A stretch of 17,500 nucleotides of DNA from Theodoxus fluviatilis. Its lineage: Eukaryota > Mollusca > Gastropoda > Cycloneritida > Neritidae. Where the stretch lies: assembly GCA_034096865.1 (NCBI GenBank), contig JAWQFJ010016298.1:22501-40000 (forward strand), given 5' to 3'. The position numbers were made by a program, and so were the translations under genes. Below the pieces are notes generated by a model that had not been told where the DNA came from, made no database searches, and was given only the letters and a program-made list of their open reading frames with translations. Positions 7,910 through 17,500 of the stretch are shown in pieces (within the stretch, counting starts at the first letter, position 1; the number at the start of each line of letters is the position of its first letter).

Positions 7910-7963
<54 letters not shown>

Positions 7964-7974
7964 GTGCGCGCGGG
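7904..7974. repeat. GT microsatellite with GC interruptions
   Basis: A GT dinucleotide run of about 70 bp with GCGT units at both ends and a GCGCGCGGGCGC end. Alternating purine-pyrimidine throughout most of its length. Confidence 0.95.
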
Positions 7975-9140
7975 CGCATGTTGTTGTAAGATCGTTCGAG
8001 GCTGCTTCGCATTACAATCTGGCATGTGTATTTAATATCTTACTAGAGAAAAATAACCGTTGATCTCCGACAGCAAAACTTGTTTTCAAGCTTGCTTTTT
8101 TTTCTCACCTCTTTTTGCCGAATTCCCCACCAATACTGGCATAAAGACGTCAGTTCTTGGCAGTGCTGAGAAAGAAAAGAAATGTAAATGCAAGGCCCGC
8201 TCACTGTTGATAGCATATAACTTCTCCTAGTGCGTCTCTCGGTTGGAAAAGCACTGTGCAGGTGTTTCCCAAACGCTGGTCAAAAAAGGAGCAGTCACAA
8301 TTTCTTTGCCAGAGGTAAAAAGTTGTTATTTTGTTGCTTCGTAGGATCGACTTGTTCCTTGCCCCCCGTACTTTCCTCTCTGCCGTGTGAAGCAATCACA
8401 TCGAGTCTTCTGGCGCTTGGCTGAGGCCCAACTCACAAATGTCTTCCACTCGATACTAACTCTCCCTTGCCCGTCTCTTTGGAACTCTGGGAAAACAGGC
8501 AATTTACTGAGAAAAAACCGCAGGTGACCTGGTTTTGCTCTTCAAGGTGAACGCCTTCCGCTGTTGTTTCCCCCACACACACCCCCCCAAAAAAGGTGTA
8601 CAGGTTTCTGTTTACTTTTCGTCATCTTAAGCATGTAGACCCCCCCCCCCCCTTCCCCTATTTTTTTCTTGTCTACCCAAAAAGTATTTCCTGCCCATAT
8701 GTAAACAAGTGAAAATAATGACTCCTGATTCTAGTAGTTTAGACGCCATGAACACATGCATGCGAATAGAAATGTCCAAAGTCCCGCGAACATAAGCCAA
8801 CCGTGTGTCTATAATCTGAACAATACTTATTTGCGATGTGATACGAGACACAATCTTTCTCTTGTTCGAACCGTGCGTAGTGTACTGATACAATACGATT
8901 CGTAGGGAAACGGCGGTCTCAGAGATAAACTACTGACAAACCTGGTCTTCATGTTTCTGAAACACATCTTTCAGTATGTGTTGGAAAAGCCGAGCACAGA
9001 CTCGCAAATTGTTGGTTAAAAAATTACCCCTATCGCATCTTTTGCTTTTTATCAAACACGTTGCCCTGGTAGTGATAAACAACTTTGACTCCATGACTCC
9101 ATTGACATATTTGGTGTCACTGTAGCGGACGTGTCGCTAC
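7975..9140. other. Unassigned DNA with a C12 tract
   Basis: No gene supported on either strand. Contains T8-9 near 8097, a C/A-rich patch at 8569-8596 and a run of 12 C at 8641-8652. The remainder is mixed-complexity DNA with no visible splice-flanked exon. Confidence 0.5.
8641..8652. repeat. C12 homopolymer
   Basis: Twelve consecutive C, followed by TTCCCC and a T7 run. The length should be treated as uncertain because homopolymers are error-prone in sequencing. Confidence 0.85.
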
Positions 9141-9148
9141 CTATTTGC

Positions 9149-9250
9149 AGTCGCTGCCGTCGTCGTCTTTGTCGTCATCGTTGTCGTCGTGATGTCACCA
9201 CCCTCATCATCATTATCTTCGTCTTCATCGACGTGATCGTCATTGATAAT
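9149..9250. repeat. Degenerate GTC/ATC trinucleotide tract
   Basis: Interspersed GTC, ATC, GTT and TTC triplets (CGTCGTCGTC, CATCATCATTATC). A similar degenerate tract lies at 15366-15500. The plus-strand frame through it reads Arg/Cys then Ile/Val runs, as expected for a triplet repeat. Confidence 0.7.
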
Positions 9251-9799
9251 CGGTCTCTGCGTTTTCATTCTCTTGTTATTCCAGCGTGGAAGCATACATC
9301 CCTACTCATCGACCCAACTACCTACATGCAAACGAACAATACGTTGGAGTGCATGAAAGGAAAAATGCGTGGCATCTTTGAGCTTGTTTACAGAAAGACT
9401 AATTATCTCGCTAAAACTGTCTCCCCCTTTTTCACCTTCCTCCTTGTACCATAAGATTCCGTCCACTTCCCATTCTTCGTGTCTCTTCTAACCTTGCCTT
9501 AAGATGCATTTCACTTCAACGCATTGTATAGTTCGTCTGTATTTTGTTTCCGTCGTAACGCCAGTTGTTTTCCTTCTTTAGTGTGAAGCCGATGTGGCAA
9601 ATTGCTTCTCCTGCCTACTTCTGATTTAGCTGTTCTTGTCCTTCTCACTTCCGCTGACCACTTAGGCCTGAATGAGGAGTTTATATCAGAAAAGGTCAAT
9701 GGACACATGTCTACATCGATCTGGCAGTTTGCCAGTGCGTTCCATTCAAACGAGGAAAGTCCTCATTTACTTTCCACGCTTAGTGCACTTGATACTCCC
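9251..9799. other. Unassigned DNA
   Basis: No gene, RNA or repeat that I can support. Open frames here either end in or begin from the neighbouring low-complexity tracts. Confidence 0.45.
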
Positions 9800-10073
9800 T
9801 TCCCCTTCGTCATCCCCCCTTTCCATCCCCCCTTCTCCACCCCCCTTCTCCATCCCCCTTTCCATCCCCTCTTCTCCACTCCCCTTCTCCACCCCCCTTC
9901 TCCACCCCGCTTTCCATCTCCCCTTTCCACCCCCTCTTTCCATCCCCCCTTTCCATCCCCCCTTCCCATCCCCCTTTCCATCCCCCCTTTCCATCCCCCC
10001 TTTCCATCCCCCCTTTCCATCCCCCCTTTCCATCCCCCCTTTCCATCCCCCCTTTCCATCCCCCCTTTCCATC
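9800..10073. repeat. 13-bp C-rich minisatellite
   Basis: The unit is CCATCCCCCCTTT. Seven perfect tandem copies occupy 9978-10068; to the left, units become irregular (variants CCACCCCCCTTCT, CCATCCCCCTTT) back to about 9800. The strand is nearly pure pyrimidine. Since 13 is 1 mod 3, all three frames on each strand stay open (Pro/Ser-rich on plus, Gly/Lys/Trp-rich on minus), which explains six overlapping artefactual frames. The minus strand has G6 every 13 bp, a candidate G-quadruplex array. Confidence 0.95.
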
Positions 10074-11540
10074 TTTATGCAGTCCTTGGCAGTGAGTAGC
10101 AGTTGGCGTCTTGGAAGAATGCGGCTGCTCTAACTGCACAATCTTTGGAGATAAGGTATCGAGGTCAAACGCTGCCGCGCCAGTGCGCGCCTGGTGGAGC
10201 TATTTCTGTACCTCACCGGAATTCACTTGGACCTGTAAAGAAAGTGAGAAATTCAGTGCCCGAAAAAGTCGGAATATCATTCAATTATGACTCTGTCTCA
10301 TTCCATTCGCGTATTCATTTTATCTTAATTTGATTGTAATTGTATTTGGTTTTCTTTTCTCACTTTGTGACATCAGACAGTAGGCCTAAATGTAATTTTG
10401 CGCCGTTTGGTGATTTAAATAGGCACACATGTTTCAGAAGACTTTACGATTTAATCGGAACTAGCGAAGTGTTGATGTCGAAATCTGAAGCATCCATGAT
10501 CCTTTGTGGTCTGCTGAAGTAATAATGATGCGGTCACGGTCTTTCTCAACATTGCACAACGTATTGAAACTACATTATTGCAAAATTATGAATCCCAGAG
10601 TAAATGTTGCACCTGGGAAATCTTCTCGCTTCTCGATAGATGTGTGAGGCCGTGGCCTACGTCTTGAGATACTTTAGCATGAAAGGCATATCGGGCTGAT
10701 CAGTAAAGTTGCCAGGCTTGCTATGGGCTTCATTGTGATACGACTTGATTCGAGATAGAAGCCATGGTTTCTTTGACTTAGAGTGACCGTTTCAAAACCA
10801 AACAAACACTATGACCTCCCCATGCATCACCACTACTATGGTATTTTTTCTGCGATCATTACGCCTTTGCCGCAAACTATTAATAGTATCATGTGTGTGC
10901 AGCCCAGAAAATATTCCACTTCTAACCACAGAACTGTCAGCACTATTCTCAGCCCGGCTGTGAACGTTTCATCAGTGCACCTCCAACGTTCACACTTGGA
11001 TATGGCAATTTCCACGGTCTTCAGCCTCAGTCTACGCCGGTGACTTTGGAATGCAATAATACATTTTCTGTTTTTCATGAGATGGAACAGCTTTGTCTCT
11101 GATGAAAATTACTTCAACAAGAATATTATTTTCAAAAAGTATCATACGAAGCAAATGTGTGTGTGCTCATGTGTATTGTAAGTGTGTGAATGCGTTGCGG
11201 TCGTTAGAATGTAGACAGACGTGGCTTCCTTTTTTCGACAGACTGAATGAGAATATTAGGAACAAAAAACAAACTACAAAAAGAGCATTACAATCACGCT
11301 GAACTGAAGTTGTGATGTTGATTAACACTTAATTTCAGCTTGTTGGAAAGTGAAATGATCTTTGCTGGCACAGTCGACATGAGATATTTCCTCAAGTTCG
11401 GATCGGTCGTGTCTGCCCCCTAAACTGGAGGACATCAGAAAGATAGCTTCCTTTATAACTGCCTGATGTGAAACAGAAACTCAAAAACTGCACAAAGAAA
11501 ATATCATAGAAACATGAGTAAAATTGGAAGGTTTGTAAAC
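10074..11540. other. Unassigned DNA
   Basis: About 1.5 kb without a recognisable gene, repeat or RNA. Several plus-strand frames of 60-86 codons are open, but none has domain-like composition or convincing splice/start context. Confidence 0.45.
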
Positions 11541-11700
11541 GCCAAAGACCGCCATATTGTGTGAATTTGTTGTTGTTGTTGTTTTGTTGTTACATTGGGC
11601 GTCGTGTCTGACTGCAGTTTCGAACGACCGCAACCAGGAAAATGGGCTTCTTTTACCCATAATGCTAAGAGAGAATGACGTCTCATATCTTATTTTCACA
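11541..11700 (+). promoter_or_regulatory. Promoter-like segment upstream of the 59-residue ORF
   Basis: Contains GACCGCCATATTG (11547-11559), which resembles a YY1-type CCGCCAT element, and TGACGTCT (11676-11683), a one-mismatch CRE. A TTG triplet run lies at about 11568-11593. There is no TATA box at a useful position. With the strong donor at 11833 this could be the start of a transcription unit, but each motif alone is weak evidence. Confidence 0.25.
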
Positions 11701-11832
11701 CTCCCTGCATTCAAAATACCATGGACACACACTAAATCCGCAAGGTTTAAATATTTCAGTCAAAATTCCCGGTTGTTGTGCTGTCTGTCTTTAACGACCG
11801 CAACATCTGACATCCGGAATGCACTGTTCATG

Positions 11833-12376
11833 GTGAGTTTCAATACATTTTCTAGCCATTTTACAGGTTAGATTAGTGTTAATTAGCATTTATTAAATTG
11901 CCAATGACTCCTGTTTATCCTGCATCACTTTCTGAAGAGGTAGCAGTCGGTAATTCGAAACCAGACGAAAAGGAATGATAGCTATCTTGATAGTGATTGG
12001 CAAAGTTAGAATGTAGACAGACAGCCGTTTGCAGTTGTTAGATTAGACAGACGACTGTTTCTTTCGGGTAAATGGAGACAGAATTATAAGTGTGAGTACT
12101 TGAATAGGATGTAGCTGGCCAGTTCCCGAGTACCAATCACTTAAATGTGTGACTCTTGAGATCGATAGGTAGCTTTTCTCTCCTCAAATACACCTTTAAG
12201 GGTTTTGATGCCTTCACTAGTGTGTAAAAAGAAAAGACAAAGAAGATGAGGGGATGGTGGAAATAAAATAAAATAAGGTTTGCTTAGAGATAATAAAATA
12301 AAAATACTTTGAGACGAAATTTCCTTCGCTTTCTGGACACATTAGTTAATATTTAGGTTTATTGTTATTTACTTCA
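11833..12376 (+). other. Candidate 544-bp 5' UTR intron
   Basis: The donor CATG|GTGAGT (boundary 11832/11833) is a strong consensus match. The acceptor TTGTTATTTACTTCAG| (boundary 12376/12377) has a T-rich tract and lies 11 bp upstream of a perfect Kozak start. The interior is AT-rich, with several A/T runs (AATAAAATAAAATAA at about 12261-12276). The upstream exon would be non-coding or out of frame with the 59-residue ORF. No transcript evidence is available here. Confidence 0.3.
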
Positions 12377-12387
12377 GATCTTCCACC

Positions 12388-12566
12388 ATGCCGTCAAAGA
12401 CTGCATTATGGAGGGGGAGACTTAAGGAGGAAAACCCCGAAAAGTATAAAGAGTACTTAAGTAAGAAAAAGAAGAGGAAACCAGAGGCACAGGGACATGA
12501 AGAAGCAGAGATGGGAGAAAAAAACTCATACCAGAGTTGTTGTTTTGTCTCAATGTTGCATACATG

Positions 12567-12567
<1 letters not shown>
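12388..12567 (+). CDS. 59-residue basic ORF, N-terminal exon candidate
   Basis: The ATG at 12388 sits in CCACCATGC, an excellent eukaryotic start context, and the frame runs to TGA (12565-12567). The peptide begins MPSKTALWRGRLKEENPEKY and continues with KEYLSKKKKRK, then an acidic stretch. The pattern 'R-x-R-L-K-x-x-N/D-P-E-K-Y-x-x-Y-L-x-K' is one I associate, from memory only, with N-termini of uncharacterised invertebrate proteins; no function is implied. KKKKRK could serve as a nuclear localisation signal. The last 12-15 residues look less protein-like, so the true exon may splice out before the stop, for instance at the internal A|GTAAGA near 12460. A possible intron ends 11 bp upstream, and an AATAAA lies at 12823-12828. 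The nearby TG/CG tract would fall in the 3' UTR or next intron. Confidence 0.4.
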
Positions 12568-12568
<1 letters not shown>

Positions 12569-12606
<38 letters not shown>

Positions 12607-12615
12607 CGCGCGCGC
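12569..12615. repeat. TG-CG compound dinucleotide tract
   Basis: About 15 TG units pass directly into about 9 CG units, then TTACGTGCATGCA. The tract is strictly alternating purine-pyrimidine, the best Z-DNA-forming sequence type in the window. It starts 2 bp after the stop codon of the 59-residue ORF. Confidence 0.95.
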
Positions 12616-13586
12616 TTACGTGCATGCATTATTGTTCGGACATATTTTTGTACACTAGATTAGTAATACATTTTTATTTCTTCAAATTAGAATTGTAGTT
12701 GCTTTCATTGTTTTTTTTTCCAGTTTATTAAGTCAGCTGTCCAACTCTTAATTTCAATTATTATGCAAAACTTTGTATTGACTGCGCTTCGACTAAGTTC
12801 TATTTTGGGGAGTAGTTCACAAAATAAAGCACACGATATATAATGCTATAGTATACAGATGTTTAGTAGTAACTGATACGTTTGTTCTGAACATTGAGTT
12901 CATAATGTGTAAGCCATGCAGAGTTTTTATGTACTTTGTTTCGTTTTTACAGGATTAGTAAAAAGGTAGTATTGTTGTGTAGATTTCAACAAATGACAAC
13001 TCATTCTTTTTATTTTCAATAATTGAAGAGGCCTCAATATATGATTCAGAAGGCACTTTTAGATGTCATCCATGCTTTATCAAAGTCTCATTCAACACAA
13101 AATTGAATAAAAATTACAAATAATCAACGGGGAAGGCTTTACTGCAGAGCTATATTAAAAATTGTATCTGGGCGTCTCCTGGATTTTTGGGAGAAGGATT
13201 ATGCTTTCTGTCACGTGAAACCAAATAATTAAATCTATTTCTAGTTTTATATTGCATTGTGCAAGACAGTAATGCTACTACCTTAAGAAAGCAGTGAGTG
13301 CAGTATTGTGCTCTCTTTTTTAACAATTCACAGAATGTTTTCTACGATATTTAACAAAAATGGCAACGCGAGGTAAAAAGCGCGTGGAATAATTTAGACT
13401 CTAATATTTTCTTTTGCTTATGTCTTTATGTGTTCACTACGGCTTCAGTATAACTTACCATGCATTTATGTTGACATGTTTTGTTGAATTTGGCTGCAGA
13501 AAGGATTTGGTTTGGTTTGGCCTATCCCATTGGCCGGAGGGGTCTTATAGTCATTCACCTTTACTTTGGTCAAAATGTGACCAGTC

Positions 13587-13587
<1 letters not shown>
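12616..13587. other. AT-rich unassigned DNA
   Basis: Strongly AT-rich, intron- or UTR-like. Contains AATAAA at 12823-12828 and 13106-13111 as candidate polyadenylation signals. No downstream exon with clear coding character was seen. Confidence 0.45.
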
Positions 13588-13635
<48 letters not shown>

Positions 13636-13662
13636 TATGTATGTGTGTGTGTGGGGGGGGGG
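13588..13662. repeat. GT microsatellite ending in G10
   Basis: A GT run of about 42 bp, then GCGCGTATGTATGTGTGTGT, then a run of 10 G (13653-13662). The homopolymer length should be treated as approximate. Confidence 0.95.
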
Positions 13663-14070
13663 TTGTTAATGAAAACGTAAAACTTGTTTATAAAGTACAT
13701 TTGAAATAATAGTGTTGTATTTTAAATTCGGGGTTTTTGAGCTTGAAAAGAGAAGGCTGAAATTTAAAACTGTGAAACCTGCCATATGCTTTGCAAAAAG
13801 ATTATAGTGAGTGGCAAGCGAATTGCAACGCTCTGAGTAGACACTGGTAAACAACCGAAGTAAATTCTCGCTGACTCACGATTTTGGGGTCTTTTCCAAC
13901 TTAATGAGGTCACAAGGTGCTGTACAGATGGAAATAAGATATTGCATTGTTGAAAAACATAACCTGCCATGAAAGGCTTTATCTTTTACACGACCTCAAC
14001 TTCTTGTGTTCCTCGCTTTGTGGGACAATATCTGTATCCGTCATCTTTATCTTAATAATATTGCATACCT
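13663..14070. other. Unassigned DNA
   Basis: No gene or repeat supported. Minus-strand frames here are short and lack domain-like composition. Confidence 0.45.
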
Positions 14071-14452
14071 GCTCTCCTCCTCCTCCTCCTCTTTCCTCCT
14101 CCTCCTCCTCCTCCTCCCTCCTCCCTCCTCCCTCCTCGCCTCCGTCACTCCTCCTCCTCTCATCTCATCCTCCTCCTCCTTCCTCCTCCTTCCTCATCCT
14201 CCTACCCTCCTCCTCCGTCCTCCTCCGCCTCCTCCTCTTCCCTCGTCCTCGTCCTCGTCCTCGTCCTCCTCCTCGTCCTTCCTCCTTACTTTACTCCCTC
14301 CTCCGCATCCTCCATGCCTCCCTCCAGTCCTCCTCCGTCCTCCTCTCGTCCTGCCTCCTCCTCCTCCTCTCCTCTCTCCTCCTCTCCTCCCTCCCCCGCT
14401 CCTCCCTCCTCCTCCGTGCTGCTCCTCCTCCTCCTCCTCGCTTTGAGCCTCA
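14071..14452. repeat. Degenerate TCC/CTC polypyrimidine tract
   Basis: Nearly pure pyrimidine, dominated by TCC triplets with scattered TCG and ATC. All plus frames are open and read Ser, Pro or Leu runs, which explains the proline/serine-rich frames of 147-191 codons. The purine-rich complement could form triplex (H-DNA). Confidence 0.9.
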
Positions 14453-15110
14453 TCCCGCTATCGACGTTATCGCTTGTCTATCGGAATCGTCTACTCGCCA
14501 TCTCCTCCTCCCTCGGTCCTAGCACACATAGAGCCGTACTCCTCACAGCCTCCATGAATCCTGCCTCATACTACCTCATACTCCCTTCACACTTATTATT
14601 CACGCCAGCCTACTCTTCCGTCCCCGCCATCTATTCAGTCATGCCCATCCTCATTCACGCGCCGATTGCATCGACCTACCTCATCCGTCGGCCTCCGACC
14701 GCGGCACTGACTTCCCACCGCGTCAGGTCGTCCTCCTCCCTAACACAGCCATACTGACGTTCTGAAGCCTAATCCACTACTATACTACTCAGTCCGCCTC
14801 GCTGCCCTCAAGCTCAGGCCCAAAGACGGCCATAACGCCGACCCGACTTCCTCCGAAGAATAGCACGAGGAACCTACGAAGGACGAAGACTACTAAGCAA
14901 GAAGTATAACTACCCCGCACGCATCAATCAATACATAAGACGTCCTCACGAAGCCTCAGATCTAAGCAGCCTAATGAATAGACAAATGTACATTACGCCG
15001 CAGTAAGTCCCTCCTTCATGACTACGACCAGCAATTCCTCTCCTAATGAATCTCACTCTAAGACTTCTCCTCACTCAGTCGTCCGTCCCTACATCCTCAT
15101 CCAACTAACT
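14453..15110. other. Low-purine, homopolymer-poor interval of unclear origin
   Basis: About 650 bp of C- and A-rich sequence in which I see almost no homopolymer longer than three bases, unlike all neighbouring DNA. It is enclosed by TCC tracts on both sides. No gene is supported. It may be a heavily mutated TCC array or low-quality consensus sequence. Confidence 0.4.
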
Positions 15111-15360
15111 CCTCAGTCGGTACAGTAACCTCCTTACCTCCTCCTACATAATCCCAACCCACATCCCTACTAGTCTGCCGCCTCCTCCCCCCTCATCCTA
15201 CATCCTTCACTCTCACCTCCTCCTCTCCGCCTCATCCTCCTCCTCCTCTCTCCTCCCGTCTCCTCCTCCCCTCTCCTCCACCGACTCCCGCATATCATCC
15301 CTTCCGCCTCCTCCTCCTCTCCTGCCTCCCCTTCCTCCTTCCGTCCCTCTCCTACATAAT
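15111..15360. repeat. Second degenerate TCC/CTC polypyrimidine tract
   Basis: Same character as 14071-14452, densest from about 15180 to 15350. It may be the other end of one originally continuous TCC array. Confidence 0.8.
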
Positions 15361-15365
15361 CACCA

Positions 15366-15500
15366 CCACTATCATCGTCGTAGTGGCAGTTATGGTCCTT
15401 ATCAACAGCGTCGTCGTCGATGGCGTGGTCGACGTCATTCTTATCTTGTTGTTGTCGACTTCGTCGTCGTTCTAGTCTTTAATGATGATAATGACCGCGG
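15366..15500. repeat. Degenerate GTC/ATC trinucleotide tract
   Basis: Triplets CGT, CGA, ATC and GTT recur (ATCATCGTCGTAGTGG, GTCGTCGTCGATGGCG). It resembles the tract at 9149-9250. Confidence 0.65.
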
Positions 15501-15954
15501 GTAAAATTTCGATGACAATGACGAAAAAATATTGGGCATGCATGCCATGCAGAACATAAATGCTCTTGTCGTGTCCGATGGAGAAAGACAAAAATGCAGA
15601 ACCCTGCTGTGGTGCAGGTGGGAGGCTTAATATGATTTATGGGATAAAAGTTTGCACACATTATAACCGTCGGTGTGCATGTGGCACTCTCGTTCAGGTG
15701 TGTCTGTGTTAATCAAGAAAACACATGTGATGAAATTTACATATGCATCTAAAAGACTGGCTGTAACCTTAGTCTCCCTCAAGTATCATTTTTTATCATA
15801 TTTGGTCGATGATGATAAAGATATGCACATTTGATTTTTGCATTACATTTGTGGTACGCATAACGTGTGTGCTTGCAAAATAAAACGCGTTTGAGTCTTA
15901 GTGATGTAGCGAGTACATTGCTTTCAGACGGTTAAAGTGGAGAGTTAGTGAGAG
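15501..15954. other. Unassigned DNA before the terminal microsatellites
   Basis: Ordinary-complexity, AT-rich sequence. No gene, tRNA-like boxes or repeats that I can support. Confidence 0.45.
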
Positions 15955-16122
15955 AACGAGTGAGAGCGAGAGAGAGAGAGAGAGATAAAGAGAGAGAGAG
16001 AGACGGACGGACGGACGGACGGACGGACGGACGGACATACACACACACACAGACAGACAGACAGACAGACTGACAGACAGACAGACAGACAGACAGACAT
16101 ACAGACAGACAGACAGACAGAC

Positions 16123-16163
<41 letters not shown>

Positions 16164-16379
16164 GGACAGATCAGACAGACAAGGACAGACAGACAGGCCA
16201 GACACAACACACACACAGAAGCACAGACAACAAGACACACACACACACAGACAGCCAGACAGGACAGGACAGGCAGACAGACAGACAGGCAGACAGAGAC
16301 ACAGACAGATAGACAGACAGAAGACAGACAGGACAGACAGTACAGAACTGAGAGATGGATAGGGACGGGGGAGGATAGG
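15955..16379. repeat. GA, GGAC, CA and CAGA compound microsatellite
   Basis: Successive blocks: GA (about 15961-16003), GGAC (about 16001-16036), CA (about 16038-16050), CAGA (about 16051-16170), then irregular GACA/ACAC/GGACA units to 16379. Minus-strand Cys-Leu-Ser-Val and Arg-Pro-Ser-Val frames are translations of these repeats. Confidence 0.95.
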
Positions 16380-16381
16380 AC

Positions 16382-17500
<1,119 letters not shown>

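Noticed and set aside
9131..9454. 107-codon plus-strand frame starting Arg/Cys-rich
   Set aside because: Its first half is the GTC/ATC triplet tract and the remainder has no recognisable features; it begins at a non-ATG codon.
9763..10139. Gly/Lys/Trp-rich minus frames and Pro/Ser-rich plus frames that could suggest structural proteins
   Set aside because: A 13-bp stop-free unit opens all six frames; frames end where the repeat ends.
11623..11804. 12-bp direct repeat AACGACCGCAAC at 11623-11634 and 11793-11804
   Set aside because: Short, with only loosely similar flanks; not enough to call a duplication or element ends.
13947..14757. Ser/Pro/Leu-rich plus-strand frames of 146-191 codons
   Set aside because: They translate the TCC polypyrimidine tract, with three overlapping frames open at once and no start context or domain.
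15932..16246. Minus-strand Cys/Val/Ser-rich frames near the right end
   Set aside because: Translation of CAGA, GGAC and GA microsatellites.

Overview
This window looks like non-coding, repeat-dominated nuclear DNA from a eukaryote, most likely a marine invertebrate and possibly a mollusc. The organism call is inference. It rests on long GACA, GATA and CA microsatellites, a tRNA-derived SINE with a body typical of marine invertebrates, a repeat ending in a GACA/CA tail, and the absence of any long compact coding sequence. There is no bacterial gene organisation, ribosome binding site pattern, rRNA or CRISPR. By hand count, a little over a third of the window is tandem repeat.

Layout. 20-541 (minus) is a decayed, glutamate/lysine-rich, gag-like reading frame with three internal stops, next to a 16-bp perfect palindrome. 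564-1594 holds a dispersed-repeat fragment that runs into a GACA/CA/CAGA microsatellite complex. Two almost identical 42-bp hairpin units bracket the CAGA part of it. 1678-2412 holds a nested inverted repeat; its core is two 150-bp arms (145/150 identical) around a 40-nt loop. 3233-6603 is a minisatellite of 98 tandem units of 34 bp, followed by a minus-strand tRNA-type SINE inside 6842-7171, flanked by near-identical 14-bp direct repeats.

7186-11540 is mostly unassigned DNA with a GT microsatellite, a C12 tract and a 13-bp C-rich minisatellite (9800-10073). 11540-12567 is the only place where I can assemble a host-gene-like model: promoter-like motifs, a strong donor, a 544-bp candidate intron, an acceptor, then a perfect CCACC-ATG start for a 59-residue basic peptide (12388-12567). 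An adjoining TG/CG tract could form Z-DNA. 14071-15360 is a strange pyrimidine-rich region: two TCC-rich blocks enclose about 650 bp of nearly homopolymer-free sequence. 15955-17500 steps through GA, GGAC, CA and CAGA repeats into a GATA array of at least 277 units that runs off the window.

The very long open frames across the 34-bp array, and the polar or cysteine-rich frames over the microsatellites, follow from repeat arithmetic and are not annotated as genes. No set of genes working together can be supported. The items most worth following up are the 98-unit array, the fold-back, the paired hairpin units and the 59-residue ORF with its possible upstream exon.
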